Assembly (NCBI RefSeq): GCF_002797325.1
Contig: NZ_KZ454938.1
Span: 1,128,267 to 1,192,266, forward strand
From: Bacillus sp. FJAT-45037
GTDB lineage: Bacteria; Bacillota; Bacilli; Bacillales; Bacillaceae_D
Length of the DNA stretch: 64,000 nucleotides
Direction of reading: 5' to 3'
The position numbers and the translations under genes are program-made. Below are positions 25,280 to 34,480 of this stretch, piece after piece. Each line of letters starts with the position of its first letter. The first letter of the stretch is position 1. A model generated the notes under the pieces. It saw nothing but the letters and a program-made list of their open reading frames with translations, was not told the DNA's origin and searched no databases.

Positions 25280-26503
25280 ATGATTGAACAGCTCCATAAA
25301 GAACTAGAGCAATCCTTTCATGAAATGGTTGATTTAAGGAGAGAGTTGCATCAAGAACCTGAGCTTTCATTTGAAGAGGTCGAAACACCTAAGATGATTG
25401 CAGATTATTTGGAGAAACTAGGGGTTGAAGTAAAGAGAAATGTTGGTGGTTGTGGAGTAGTCGGCTATATTCGTGGGGCGAAGCCTGGTAAGACGGTAGC
25501 TATTCGAGCAGACTTTGATGCGTTGCCTATTCAAGAGGAAACAGGACTTCCATTTGCTTCAAATGTTCCAGGTGTGATGCATGCTTGTGGACACGACGGT
25601 CACACAGCTACGTTGTTAGTTCTAGCTAAAGTGCTAGTAAAACATCAAGAAGAACTTTCGGGAACGATTGTGCTCATCCATCAATTTGCTGAAGAATTGG
25701 CTCCTGGTGGGGCGATTGCGATGATTAAGGATGGGTGTCTGGACGGGGTAGATGCTATTTTTGGAACCCATCTTTGGTCGACGATGCCTCTTGGTGAAAT
25801 TGGGTATCGAATGGGACCGATTATGGCCGCTGCGGATCGATTTGAAATTGAGATACTTGGTCGCGGTGGACACGGGGCTTCCCCACATGAGACGGTTGAT
25901 GCGATCGCTGTAGGTTCTTCTGTCGTTCAAAATCTACAACAGATTGTTAGTCGTAATGTTGATCCATTAAAGTCTGCTGTCCTAAGTGTGGGATCTTTTC
26001 ATGCAGGTGGAGCATTTAATGTGATTGCTGATCGAGCCAATATTGTAGGAACTGTGCGCACGTTTGAAGAAGGTGTTCAAGAGATGGTCATCGAACGTAT
26101 GGAGCAAGTGACAAAAGGCATTTGCGAGGCGATGGGAGCAGGGTATCAATTTGCTTACAAAAAAGGGTATCCTGCTCTAGTGAATGAACCGATTGAAACG
26201 GATCGCTTAGTTCGTGTGGCGACAGACGTCCTAGGACAAGAGCTTGTTTATGAAATGGCCCCCGTTATGGGTGGAGAAGATTTTGCTTACTATTTAAACC
26301 ATGTACCTGGTACGTTTTTCTTTACGGGAGCAGGAAACAGTGAGCGAGGTATCATTTACCCTCATCATCATCCTAAATTTGATTTTGATGAAGCGGCGAT
26401 GCTAGTAGCTGCGAAAGTATTAACAAGTGCTGCGATCGATTTTTTGGACGGATCTTCAAGTATGGACGTGTTAAATGCACAAGAGACGGACCGACTGAAA
26501 TAA
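25280..26503 (+). CDS. M20 family metallohydrolase (N-acyl-L-amino acid amidohydrolase type)
   Basis: Cytoplasmic 407-residue M20D enzyme that hydrolyses amide bonds of acylated amino acids or similar substrates. Metal-site motifs are present: RRELHQEPELSFEE, VAIRADFDALPIQEE, VMHACGHDGHTATLL, HQFAEELAPGGA, GRGGHGASPH and VMGGEDFAYYL. GGGGTGATG precedes the start by 5 nt. It ends at its own terminator. The exact substrate cannot be read from sequence. Confidence 0.88.
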   Translation: MIEQLHKELEQSFHEMVDLRRELHQEPELSFEEVETPKMIADYLEKLGVEVKRNVGGCGVVGYIRGAKPGKTVAIRADFDALPIQEETGLPFASNVPGVMHACGHDGHTATLLVLAKVLVKHQEELSGTIVLIHQFAEELAPGGAIAMIKDGCLDGVDAIFGTHLWSTMPLGEIGYRMGPIMAAADRFEIEILGRGGHGASPHETVDAIAVGSSVVQNLQQIVSRNVDPLKSAVLSVGSFHAGGAFNVIADRANIVGTVRTFEEGVQEMVIERMEQVTKGICEAMGAGYQFAYKKGYPALVNEPIETDRLVRVATDVLGQELVYEMAPVMGGEDFAYYLNHVPGTFFFTGAGNSERGIIYPHHHPKFDFDEAAMLVAAKVLTSAAIDFLDGSSSMDVLNAQETDRLK

Positions 26504-26545
26504 TCGATCGAACATATAATAATCTTAACCTATGAAATATATTTC

Positions 26546-26582
26546 AACCTCCTTGAGATAAAATTAAGGGGGTTTTGTTTTG
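26546..26582 (+). terminator. Intrinsic terminator after the M20 amidohydrolase
   Basis: AACCTCCTT (26546-26554) pairs with AAGGGGGTT (26566-26574, one U.G) and is followed by TTGTTTTG. Confidence 0.7.
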
Positions 26583-26643
26583 CGTCATAATATTGAATCT
26601 AAGCCATACATATAGGTTAAAACGAGAAAAGGTGGAGAGCTTA

Positions 26644-27039
26644 TTGGAATCATATACATACTATAAGAAGCTTCTCCTCCTGGTCCTAGCCTATGGAGGA
26701 ACGTATGGAGCTTTTTCGGTATTCCCTCAGCCCCGTGTCTGGAGGATTGGTGAATTCATTGGAACAGTACTTTTTTCACCTTTGCAAATACTAATCGCTT
26801 CTTTTTTATTCATTGCGAGTTTTTTAGCCTACTCTTTATTTGTACAAGATTTGATTAGATTGCTTTTTTTACCAAGAGTTAATGAGAAAAAAAGACGAGA
26901 ATGGATCCTTTTTGTTTGTTTAGCGTCACTTTCGGTTATTCATTTAGTAGTTGTCACCAATTGGATCTTTTCTTTACCGGTTATTATTTTAGCTCTCTTA
27001 TATGGTATAATGGACGTTAATTTGACGGAGATCAAGTGA
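26644..27039 (+). CDS. Hypothetical polytopic membrane protein (131 aa)
   Basis: GGTGGAG at 26631-26637 lies 6 nt before TTG 26644, giving a 131-residue protein with about four hydrophobic segments (LLLLVLAYGGTYGAFSV; LQILIASFLFIASFLAYSLF; ILFVCLASLSVIHLVVV; FSLPVIILALLYGIM). The frame is open to 26575, but that start lies within the preceding terminator. It precedes ypbG by 41 nt. Family not recognised. Confidence 0.6.
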   Translation: MESYTYYKKLLLLVLAYGGTYGAFSVFPQPRVWRIGEFIGTVLFSPLQILIASFLFIASFLAYSLFVQDLIRLLFLPRVNEKKRREWILFVCLASLSVIHLVVVTNWIFSLPVIILALLYGIMDVNLTEIK

Positions 27040-27080
27040 AGTAGAAATCAAATGATAACGTTTAGAAAGTAGGAGTCTTC

Positions 27081-27851
27081 ATGATTGTTAACATAGCTAT
27101 ACTCTTTAGTGTGCTAGCGATAATATTGCTTGTCTACATGGGGATTGAAGCATTTCGTAACCGTCTTACTATCCATCATTTAAAAGGACAATCTTTACCT
27201 CGGACGTCTCGTGCGTTTCGAGTGTTTTTTATTTCTGATATCCATAAACGGAAAGTATCCAAACGATTATTAGATCAATTAGACCAAGGATGCGACCTCG
27301 TTATCATTGGTGGAGATTTAGTGGAGAAGAAGGTACCGCAAAGCCAGTTTGATCACAACCTTCTGGTATTATCTCAGCTCGGTCCTACGTACTTTGTTTG
27401 GGGGAACAATGACCCTGAAGTGAATGTATCGACTTTGAGGGAAAGCTTTAAACGCCATGGTGTTACGGAGTTAAGTCAAACATCGATGGAGATTGAGTTT
27501 GGTGGAAGTTCAATTCGGTTAATTGGTTTAGATGAAGACTGGTCAGAGGGAGTTAACGAACGATCTGCGTCGGCTAAAGCGTCATTCACTATAGTTGTTA
27601 GTCATTACCCCGATGTTATACGCGAGGCCAGTAGGGAGCTAAAGCCTAATTTAGCTTTAAGTGGCCATACTCATGGTGGACAGATTCGTTTCTTTCGATT
27701 CGGTATCGCTGAGCGTGGGGGGGTAAAAGATGAAGGGGAGTTTTTGCATATAATTAGTAATGGGTATGGCACGACTTCTTTACCTCTTCGTTTAGGCGCA
27801 GCTGCAGAAGCTCACCTGATTTTATTGAATAGGGAGCCTAATTCAAATTAA
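27081..27851 (+). CDS. ypbG: Metallophosphoesterase YpbG
   Basis: A 256-residue calcineurin-like phosphoesterase anchored by one N-terminal helix (residues 3-22). The dinuclear metal motifs are complete: ISDIH, IIGGDLV, VWGNNDPE, VSHYPD and SGHTHGGQIRF. This type (UDP-2,3-diacylglucosamine-like or YkuE-like phosphohydrolase fold) acts at the membrane; the substrate in Bacillus is unknown. The neighbourhood matches B. subtilis ypbG. Confidence 0.85.
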   Translation: MIVNIAILFSVLAIILLVYMGIEAFRNRLTIHHLKGQSLPRTSRAFRVFFISDIHKRKVSKRLLDQLDQGCDLVIIGGDLVEKKVPQSQFDHNLLVLSQLGPTYFVWGNNDPEVNVSTLRESFKRHGVTELSQTSMEIEFGGSSIRLIGLDEDWSEGVNERSASAKASFTIVVSHYPDVIREASRELKPNLALSGHTHGGQIRFFRFGIAERGGVKDEGEFLHIISNGYGTTSLPLRLGAAAEAHLILLNREPNSN

Positions 27852-27962
27852 TGGTTATTAATTCCTTATACAAAGTTTACACATTTATTTTCTTTCGATA
27901 TACTATGCAAGAGTGAATCACTTGATAAGCAAGGATTTGACAATTTTGTAGGCTGTTATTTA

Positions 27963-27986
27963 AGGTCTAGTGTGATGCCTAGATCT
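27963..27986. promoter_or_regulatory. Imperfect inverted repeat upstream of the B12-dependent MerR regulator
   Basis: GGTCTAG and CTAGATC, spaced by 8 nt, form a near-palindrome about 40 nt before the regulator start. It is a candidate operator for autoregulation; nothing else supports it. Confidence 0.25.
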
Positions 27987-28025
27987 TTTCACGGAGCTAA
28001 TGTAGCTTGTATAGGGGGAGAGAAT

Positions 28026-28934
28026 ATGACTTCCAAAGAAGGGAAGTACAATATTAAAGCAATATCCAACATGCTAGGTATCCAACCAGGGACGCTTAGA
28101 GCATGGGAACGACGGTATCAGATTATTGAACCGATTCGTAATACAGCAGGTCATCGTCTTTATTCAGATGAACATGTAGCCATTTTAAAGTGGTTAATTG
28201 ACAAAGTAAAAAAAGGGTTTACAATCGGACAAGCTGTTGGACTATTTGAAAAAGGGAATGTTACTCTCCAACAATCAGAAACAGGAAAGCATGAAGACTA
28301 TTCGGTGCAATTATCGGAAGAGATTTTACAAGCATTGCTTTCTTTTGAAGAAACGAAAGCTCATCAATTATTAAATCAAGCTTTCAGTATGTTTAGTATT
28401 GATAAAGTAACCATTGATATATTAGGAACATTGTTAGTGAGAGTAGGGCATATGTGGGAGCATAATGAAATTTCAATTGCTCATGAACATTTTGTAACAG
28501 CCTTTTTACGAACGAAAATAGGTAATATTTTTCACGGATTTCCGGTTGATGGATTCTTACCAAAGGTGGTAGCGGTTTGTGGACCGAATGAAACCCACGA
28601 ACTAGGGTTATTGATCTTCACACTGTACCTTCGTCGTAAAGGCTTTGAAGTGATATATTTAGGCAGTGGCATCCCGAACAAAGATGTAGAGTTAGTATGT
28701 AAAGAAGTTGAAGCAGCGATGTTCTTTACCTCTTGTACAATTGAATCGAATATTGAAGCAACAACAGATTTGATTGAAGGGTTAAAGGAAGCCATACCAA
28801 CATTGATTGTTGGTACCGGTGGATATGCATATGATCAACTTGAAGCAGAAAAAAGGGAACAAATAGAACCTTATCTCGTAGGAAAAACGAAAACCGAATG
28901 GGATAAATGGCTGAACGGGAATCTTAAATCATAA
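28026..28934 (+). CDS. MerR-family regulator with cobalamin-binding domain, CarH/LitR-like photoreceptor
   Basis: A 302-residue protein: MerR-type helix-turn-helix at residues 8-70 (YNIKAISNMLGIQPGTLRAWERRY), a helical-bundle domain at about 95-170 containing W144-x9-E154-H155, and a Rossmann-like B12 domain from about 180 with E189-x-H191-x2-G194. The W-x9-EH and ExHxxG motifs together define adenosylcobalamin-dependent photoreceptors (CarH, LitR), which repress carotenoid or light-response genes in the dark. GGGGGAG at 28014-28020 selects ATG 28026. No carotenoid gene lies in the window, so the target is unknown. Confidence 0.85.
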   Translation: MTSKEGKYNIKAISNMLGIQPGTLRAWERRYQIIEPIRNTAGHRLYSDEHVAILKWLIDKVKKGFTIGQAVGLFEKGNVTLQQSETGKHEDYSVQLSEEILQALLSFEETKAHQLLNQAFSMFSIDKVTIDILGTLLVRVGHMWEHNEISIAHEHFVTAFLRTKIGNIFHGFPVDGFLPKVVAVCGPNETHELGLLIFTLYLRRKGFEVIYLGSGIPNKDVELVCKEVEAAMFFTSCTIESNIEATTDLIEGLKEAIPTLIVGTGGYAYDQLEAEKREQIEPYLVGKTKTEWDKWLNGNLKS

Positions 28935-29057
28935 ATTAGGTTTATTTACGCTTGATGTTTGTGAACCTTCTGCAACGTACCCACATACCGTATAGCAAGA
29001 CGGTGTTTGCACAGCGAGAATGGGTGGTTTATGTTCTCGGATAAAGGAGGGTTAACA

Positions 29058-29657
29058 ATGCGTCTTGAGCGTTTGAATGTGGATAAATTCAAAGTGTTCC
29101 TAACGTTTGATGATATGCAAGAACGTGGGATAACGAAAGAAGATCTATGGCAAGACGTCCCTAAAGTTCACGATTTGTTTAGGGACATGATGCTTGAAGC
29201 AGATGACGAATTAGGATTTAAAGTCGACGGTCCAATTGCGGTGGAGGTATATGCAATGCCAGCTCAAGGGATGGTCATCATAGTTTCAAAAGGTGTAGCA
29301 GATGAAGATTTTGATCTAGAAGGTTTTGAAGAAGGTTATATTGAGATGCAGGTCACTCTAGATGAATCGGATGAAATCTTTTACACATTTAAAGACTTTG
29401 AAGATGTTATTGGTCTTGCATCGCGTTTATATCCATTTGGAGTAATAGGTGGAAGCTTATATTCTTTTGGTGGACAGTATTACTTAAAACTTGAAGATAA
29501 TGATTTAGAAAATCATGATGAGGATGTTGTTATCGCCTTATTATCGGAATTTGGACATTCTTCAACTGTCTCTATTCATCGAACGGACGAATATGGAAAA
29601 TGCCTAATGAAGGATGTAGCGATTACTCAACTTTATCACACGTTTATCAAACGTTGA
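29058..29657 (+). CDS. ypbH: MecA paralogue, ClpC adaptor YpbH
   Basis: A 199-residue adaptor of the MecA family that delivers substrates to the ClpCP protease. The N-terminal MRLERLNVDKFKVFLTFDDM matches the substrate-binding domain, followed by the acidic linker and the C-terminal ClpC-binding domain with FEDVIGLASRLYPFGVIGGSLY. AAAGGAGGG at 29043-29051 fixes ATG 29058 instead of the upstream in-frame ATG 29007. The position next to gudB and ypdA identifies the paralogue as YpbH (MecB) rather than MecA itself. Confidence 0.85.
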   Translation: MRLERLNVDKFKVFLTFDDMQERGITKEDLWQDVPKVHDLFRDMMLEADDELGFKVDGPIAVEVYAMPAQGMVIIVSKGVADEDFDLEGFEEGYIEMQVTLDESDEIFYTFKDFEDVIGLASRLYPFGVIGGSLYSFGGQYYLKLEDNDLENHDEDVVIALLSEFGHSSTVSIHRTDEYGKCLMKDVAITQLYHTFIKR

Positions 29658-29814
29658 ATGCTGGTGACGATGGGTCATCAGTTTTTTCTTGTGAATGAAC
29701 ATATATCCTCAAGCGTAATAGTCAAGGTTTATGGTACAATATCAAGAACTAGTAACGGAAATTAAGTAGGCGAATATACTAGTGTTACATATTGTGTTGT
29801 AGGAGTTGAGCCAT

Positions 29815-30732
29815 ATGAAAATTGCTGTATTGTACGGAGGAATTTCAGCTGAAAGAGATGTTTCTTTATCATCTGGTAAAGGGATCATTAAAGCATTAGA
29901 ATCCAATGGTCATGATGTAGTGGGCATTGATTTTCACCCTGAGAGATTAGAAGAGATACTCTCACTTGATGTAGATCTTGTGTACATTGGTCTTCACGGA
30001 CGTTTCGGTGAAGATGGAAAAGTTCAAGCTTTATTAGATATGTTGAAAATTGACTATGTAGGCTCAGGTGTACAAGGTTCCGCACTCGCTATGGATAAAG
30101 CGAGATCGAAGCTTTTCTTTGAGCAAGAAGGTACTCGAGTAGCAAAGCAACATGTGCTGTATAAGCACTCTTACAACAAAGAAGCGACGAAGGTTGAAAT
30201 ACCTTACCCACTTGTTGTTAAACCGAATCAAGAAGGATCAACGATCGGTATTACATTTGCGAACAATGAAGAAGAGTTGTTAAATGGAATTGAATCGGCA
30301 TTTAAATTAGATGAGACGGTACTTATTGAAGAGTTTATTAGTGGCAAAGAAGTGACGGTTGCTGTTATGGGGAACCGAGGTAGTGAGAAAGCATTGCCAG
30401 TAGTTGAGATTGTTCCAAAAAACAAATACTATGATTATGAAGCAAAGTACGCCGTTGGAATGAGTGAGCATATTGTCCCGGCAAGACTTTCAGCAGCACA
30501 AACAGAGTACGTGCAAAAGCACGCCGTACTTGCACACCAAACGCTAGGCTGTGACATTTACTCGCGTGTTGATTTTATCGTTCCAGAAGATGGTAAAGAT
30601 CCTGTGATTCTTGAAGTTAATACTCTTCCTGGTATGACACCGACGAGTCTTTACCCGGATGCAGCACGTGAAATCGGTCTATCTTATGATCAAATGATCG
30701 AAGAGCTTGTTCAACTTTCAACGAAAAAATAA
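29815..30732 (+). CDS. ddl: D-alanine--D-alanine ligase
   Basis: ATP-grasp enzyme forming the D-Ala-D-Ala dipeptide for peptidoglycan. The 305-residue (short, DdlB-like) protein has GGISAERDVSLSSGKGI, GLHGRFGEDGKVQALL, GSGVQGSALAMDK, LVVKPNQEGSTIGI and LEVNTLPGMTPTSLYP. AGGAG at 29801-29805 selects ATG 29815. It is inserted between ypbH and gudB relative to B. subtilis, and is followed by a terminator. Confidence 0.93.
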   Translation: MKIAVLYGGISAERDVSLSSGKGIIKALESNGHDVVGIDFHPERLEEILSLDVDLVYIGLHGRFGEDGKVQALLDMLKIDYVGSGVQGSALAMDKARSKLFFEQEGTRVAKQHVLYKHSYNKEATKVEIPYPLVVKPNQEGSTIGITFANNEEELLNGIESAFKLDETVLIEEFISGKEVTVAVMGNRGSEKALPVVEIVPKNKYYDYEAKYAVGMSEHIVPARLSAAQTEYVQKHAVLAHQTLGCDIYSRVDFIVPEDGKDPVILEVNTLPGMTPTSLYPDAAREIGLSYDQMIEELVQLSTKK

Positions 30733-30736
30733 AATA

Positions 30737-30777
30737 GAGGCAGTCGAAGCATTGTCATGTGCTCGGCTGCCTTTTTT
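30737..30777 (+). terminator. Intrinsic terminator after ddl
   Basis: AGGCAGTCGAAGCA, loop, TGCTCGGCTGCC and TTTTTT. Confidence 0.85.
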
Positions 30778-30958
30778 AGTGCATTTTACAGTAATCTGAA
30801 CAGTCGGAATAAAGAGTTAATGAAAACTAGGTGTTTTTTTTTCAGAAAAGGTGGAAATATGATAGCACTTTCATTATAGTAGGTAGTGATGAATGATACT
30901 GCTGAATTTGGCGCTTTAGAATAAAAACATCGAACACTGGTGGCTAGAGGTGAAACAG

Positions 30959-32221
30959 ATGGAAGGTAAAGATAAAAAGGTTGAAAATTTAGATGTTCTT
31001 GTTTCGACACAGAAAGTCATTAAAAAAGCATTGGACAAGCTAGGTTACCCAGATGAAATGTTTGAACTAATGAAGGAACCAATTCGTATGCTTACCGTTC
31101 GCATCCCAATTCGGATGGATGATGATTCTACGAAAATTTTTACCGGTTTTCGAGCTCAGCATAATGATGCTGTAGGACCAACTAAAGGTGGCGTTCGCTT
31201 TCATCCAGACGTAACAGAAAATGAAGTGAAAGCGCTGTCGATTTGGATGAGTTTAAAGGCAGGGATTGTCGATCTTCCGTATGGCGGAGGAAAAGGTGGC
31301 ATTATTTGTGATCCTCGTGACATGTCCTTCCGTGAACTTGAGCGTTTGAGTCGCGGTTATGTTCGAGCAATTAGCCAAATTGTTGGACCGACAAAAGATA
31401 TTCCTGCACCAGATGTGTTTACAAATTCACAAATTATGGCATGGATGTTAGATGAATATAGTCGAATTCGTGAATTTGATTCGCCTGGATTTATTACAGG
31501 TAAGCCACTTGTATTAGGTGGTTCACATGGACGTGAATCGGCAACAGCTAAGGGAGTAACGATTTGTATTCGTGAGGCAGCTAAGAAGAAGGGCATCGAC
31601 ATTGAAGGTGCGCGAGTTGTTATTCAAGGTTTCGGAAATGCGGGTAGTTTCTTAGCGAAGTTTATGCATGATGCAGGTGCAAAAGTTGTTGGCATTAGTG
31701 ATGCGTACGGGGCTCTTCATGACCCTGAAGGCTTAGATGTTGATTATTTATTGGATCGTCGTGATAGCTTCGGTACGGTTACAAAATTATTTAAAGAAAC
31801 AATTTCTAATCAAGAGTTGCTTGAACTCGATTGTGACATTCTCGTTCCTGCTGCGATTGAAAACCAAATCACTGAAGAAAATGCCCATTTAATCAAAGCA
31901 TCGATCGTTGTAGAAGCAGCAAATGGTCCTACAACGATGGAAGCGACTCGTATCCTGTCAGCGCGTGATATTTTACTTGTTCCTGACGTTCTTGCAAGTG
32001 CTGGTGGTGTGACTGTATCTTATTTTGAATGGGTGCAGAATAACCAAGGTTACTACTGGTCAGAAGAAGAAGTGGAAGGTAAGTTGGAAAATGTGATGGT
32101 TGGATCATTTGAGAACATTTACAACTTATCGAAAAGTCGAAAAGTCGATATGCGTCTTGCGGCATATATGATTGGTGTTCGTAAAATGGCGGAAGCTTCT
32201 CGTTTTCGTGGTTGGGTATAA
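30959..32221 (+). CDS. gudB: NAD-dependent glutamate dehydrogenase
   Basis: Catabolic glutamate dehydrogenase, 420 residues, interconverting glutamate and 2-oxoglutarate plus ammonia. Key motifs: VGPTKGGVRFHPDV, LPYGGGKGGI with the catalytic lysine, PAPDVFTNSQIMAWM, the NAD motif VIQGFGNAGS and PAAIENQIT. In the segment ENEVKALSIWMSLKAG there is no tandem VKA duplication of the kind that inactivates GudB in B. subtilis laboratory strains, so the enzyme should be active. ATG 30959 with AGAGGTG is preferred over GTG 30950. Confidence 0.93.
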   Translation: MEGKDKKVENLDVLVSTQKVIKKALDKLGYPDEMFELMKEPIRMLTVRIPIRMDDDSTKIFTGFRAQHNDAVGPTKGGVRFHPDVTENEVKALSIWMSLKAGIVDLPYGGGKGGIICDPRDMSFRELERLSRGYVRAISQIVGPTKDIPAPDVFTNSQIMAWMLDEYSRIREFDSPGFITGKPLVLGGSHGRESATAKGVTICIREAAKKKGIDIEGARVVIQGFGNAGSFLAKFMHDAGAKVVGISDAYGALHDPEGLDVDYLLDRRDSFGTVTKLFKETISNQELLELDCDILVPAAIENQITEENAHLIKASIVVEAANGPTTMEATRILSARDILLVPDVLASAGGVTVSYFEWVQNNQGYYWSEEEVEGKLENVMVGSFENIYNLSKSRKVDMRLAAYMIGVRKMAEASRFRGWV

Positions 32222-32245
32222 TTTGATATACTATAGAGTATCTTT

Positions 32246-32276
32246 AACCCTTGTATCAATGGATACAGGGGTTTTT
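32246..32276 (+). terminator. Intrinsic terminator after gudB
   Basis: CCCTTGTATC (32248-32257), loop AATG, GATACAGGGG (32262-32271) and TTTTT. Confidence 0.85.
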
Positions 32277-32308
32277 AATTGAAATGTAAGACGACAGAGG
32301 TGAAAATC

Positions 32309-33277
32309 ATGAAAAAAGAAGATGTTTTAATCATTGGAGCAGGCCCATGTGGATTATCTGCTGCTATAGCATGTCAACAAAAAGGATACAAGCCGCTCGT
32401 CATCGAAAAAGGAAATGTTGTTCATGCGATTTATCGCTATCCAACACATCAAACGTTCTTTAGTACGAGTGAAAAGTTAGAGATCGGTGATGTTGCATTT
32501 GTGACAGAGGAAAGAAAGCCAAAACGGAATCAAGCCCTTGTGTATTACCGCGACGTAGTGAAACGAAAACAAATTCGAATGAATGCGTACGAGGAAGTAC
32601 TAGAGGTGACAAAGCAAGAAGATCATTCCTTTATTGTCCGTAGTTCAAAAGGAATGTATCAATGTCAGCATCTAGTTATCGCTACTGGATATTATGATAG
32701 TCCAAACAAAATGGCGATTACTGGGGAAGAACAGGCTCATGTGCACCATTATTTTAAAGAAGCGCATCCTTATTTTAATCAAGACGTGGTCGTCATTGGT
32801 GGGAAAAATTCAGCCATTGATGCAGCTCTTGAGTTAGAAAAAGCTGGGGCTCGTGTGACGGCTTTGTATCGTGGAACGGAGTATTCAACAAGTGTAAAGC
32901 CATGGATCTTACCAGAGTATGATTCTTTAGTCAAAAATGAAAAAATCAAGCTCTTTTTCGAAGCGGAAGTAAGCGAGATTACGGAAAACGAAGTGATTTA
33001 TAAAGTGGGTGAGAACGTCTACAAAGCAAAAGCGGATGCAGTCTTTGCAATGACTGGGTATCACCCGGATCATTCCTTCTTAAGGAACATAGGAGTGGAT
33101 GTCGATGAACAGACGGGAAGACCGAGTTTTCATCCTGATACGATGGAAACGAACGTTGCTGGAGTGTATATAGCGGGTGTCATTGCTGCAGGGAACAATG
33201 CGAATGAGATTTTCATCGAAAATGGTCGGTTTCATGGACCACTAATTGCAGAACATATTGCAAATAAGGATCAATAG
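32309..33277 (+). CDS. ypdA: YpdA, bacillithiol-disulfide reductase family flavoprotein
   Basis: A 322-residue FAD/NAD(P)H oxidoreductase of the YpdA family, which reduces oxidised bacillithiol. It has the FAD motif IIGAGPCGLSAAIACQ at residues 8-23, ATGYYDSPN, the NAD(P)H motif VVIGGKNSAIDAALELEKAG and a closing VAGVYIAGVIAAG. No CxxC redox pair of the thioredoxin reductase type is present, as is normal for YpdA. AGAGGTG at 32296-32302 selects ATG 32309. Its place behind gudB is conserved in Bacillus. Confidence 0.9.
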   Translation: MKKEDVLIIGAGPCGLSAAIACQQKGYKPLVIEKGNVVHAIYRYPTHQTFFSTSEKLEIGDVAFVTEERKPKRNQALVYYRDVVKRKQIRMNAYEEVLEVTKQEDHSFIVRSSKGMYQCQHLVIATGYYDSPNKMAITGEEQAHVHHYFKEAHPYFNQDVVVIGGKNSAIDAALELEKAGARVTALYRGTEYSTSVKPWILPEYDSLVKNEKIKLFFEAEVSEITENEVIYKVGENVYKAKADAVFAMTGYHPDHSFLRNIGVDVDEQTGRPSFHPDTMETNVAGVYIAGVIAAGNNANEIFIENGRFHGPLIAEHIANKDQ

Positions 33278-33285
33278 AATAAGCA

Positions 33286-33318
33286 AAAAGACCTAGGGTT
33301 TAACCTTTAGGTCTTTTA
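33286..33318. terminator. Bidirectional terminator between ypdA and ansA
   Basis: AAAAGACCTA and TAGGTCTTTTA flank a short loop; A- and T-runs on both sides serve the two convergent genes. Confidence 0.8.
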
Positions 33319-33339
33319 TAGTTCGTTATCAAGTTTAGC

Positions 33340-34308
33340 TTAAGTTAAAAATAGCCGCTGCAATTCCTCGTTGTCCGTTGTAATTTCAAGAGCAACCATC
33401 AGCTTCAAACGTGCTTTTTGACCATTTAAGCCATTCGTAAAAATGACACCGAGTTCCTTTAACGTTCTTCCACCACCATCATAGGCGTAAATGTCTTGCA
33501 CAATGCCACTATAACAGCGAGAAACAAGAACGACAGGAATTTGTTCCTTAATCAATCGGTCAAGAGCTGGCATGATTGTCGGTGGGACATTTCCTTGGCC
33601 AAAAGCTTCGATGATTAACCCGTCAATGTTTGTATTAGCGACTGCATCAACAATCGATTCTTCCATTCCAGTATACGTTTTTAAAAGTGAGACTTTTTTA
33701 TCTAACGAAGTTACAGGATGGAAGTCTCTTTTGGCAGGTGTATGGTGGAAGTTCACACCGCGCTTTGTAACGATGCCGATCGGTCCGTATTGAGGACTTT
33801 GAAAGGTTGCAATGTTTGAGCTATGTGTTTTTGTTACGTTTTTCGCCGTATGTATTTCGTCATTCAACACGACTAAAACACCTTTACCATAAGCTTCACC
33901 ACATGCTGCTGTTTTTACAGCGGAAATTAAATTATGCGGACCGTCTGCGCCAAGTTCGTTGCTCGAACGCATTGCTCCTGTTACTATGACAGGATTCTCA
34001 ATATCAAGAATCAAATCCAACAAATAAGCCGTTTCTTCAAGAGTGTCTGTCCCATGTGTAACGACAATCCCATTGAATTTTTCGTTCGTGATGCGCTCTT
34101 TTAAATGAAGCGCAAGCTCGACCATTAAAGAAGGTGTCATATGTGGAGATGGGAGGTTAAGGTAGTCATCGACAACAACAGAGGCGATGGTTGAAAGGGA
34201 TTCAATTGTGGAATATAATGGATTTACTAGATTTGGTGAAACTGCGCCATGTTCATCTTCTTGCATGGCAATCGTACCACCAGTATGTAAAACAAGAATT
34301 TTTTTCAT
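33340..34308 (-). CDS. ansA: Type I-like L-asparaginase
   Basis: Hydrolyses L-asparagine to aspartate and ammonia; 322 residues, no signal peptide. The two asparaginase signatures are present: LHTGGTIAMQED with the nucleophilic threonine near residue 12, and VVTHGTDTLEETAYLL with the Thr-Asp pair. AAAGGAG on the minus strand precedes ATG 34308. It stands alone between ypdA and prsW. Confidence 0.92.
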   Translation of the reverse strand: MKKILVLHTGGTIAMQEDEHGAVSPNLVNPLYSTIESLSTIASVVVDDYLNLPSPHMTPSLMVELALHLKERITNEKFNGIVVTHGTDTLEETAYLLDLILDIENPVIVTGAMRSSNELGADGPHNLISAVKTAACGEAYGKGVLVVLNDEIHTAKNVTKTHSSNIATFQSPQYGPIGIVTKRGVNFHHTPAKRDFHPVTSLDKKVSLLKTYTGMEESIVDAVANTNIDGLIIEAFGQGNVPPTIMPALDRLIKEQIPVVLVSRCYSGIVQDIYAYDGGGRTLKELGVIFTNGLNGQKARLKLMVALEITTDNEELQRLFLT

Positions 34309-34480
34309 GATCGTAACTCCTTTTACCTCAATGACATTGCTTACTAAGAGGCTTTGTGATGGTATGTTCGTATTTTAACATACTTTTCAAATTTAATACT
34401 TTTTGAGAAATGGTGTTATATGGTGAAGCCTATATCAATGGTCTAAATAAGCTCGCAATGTTGGATGAAAGATCATTAAA

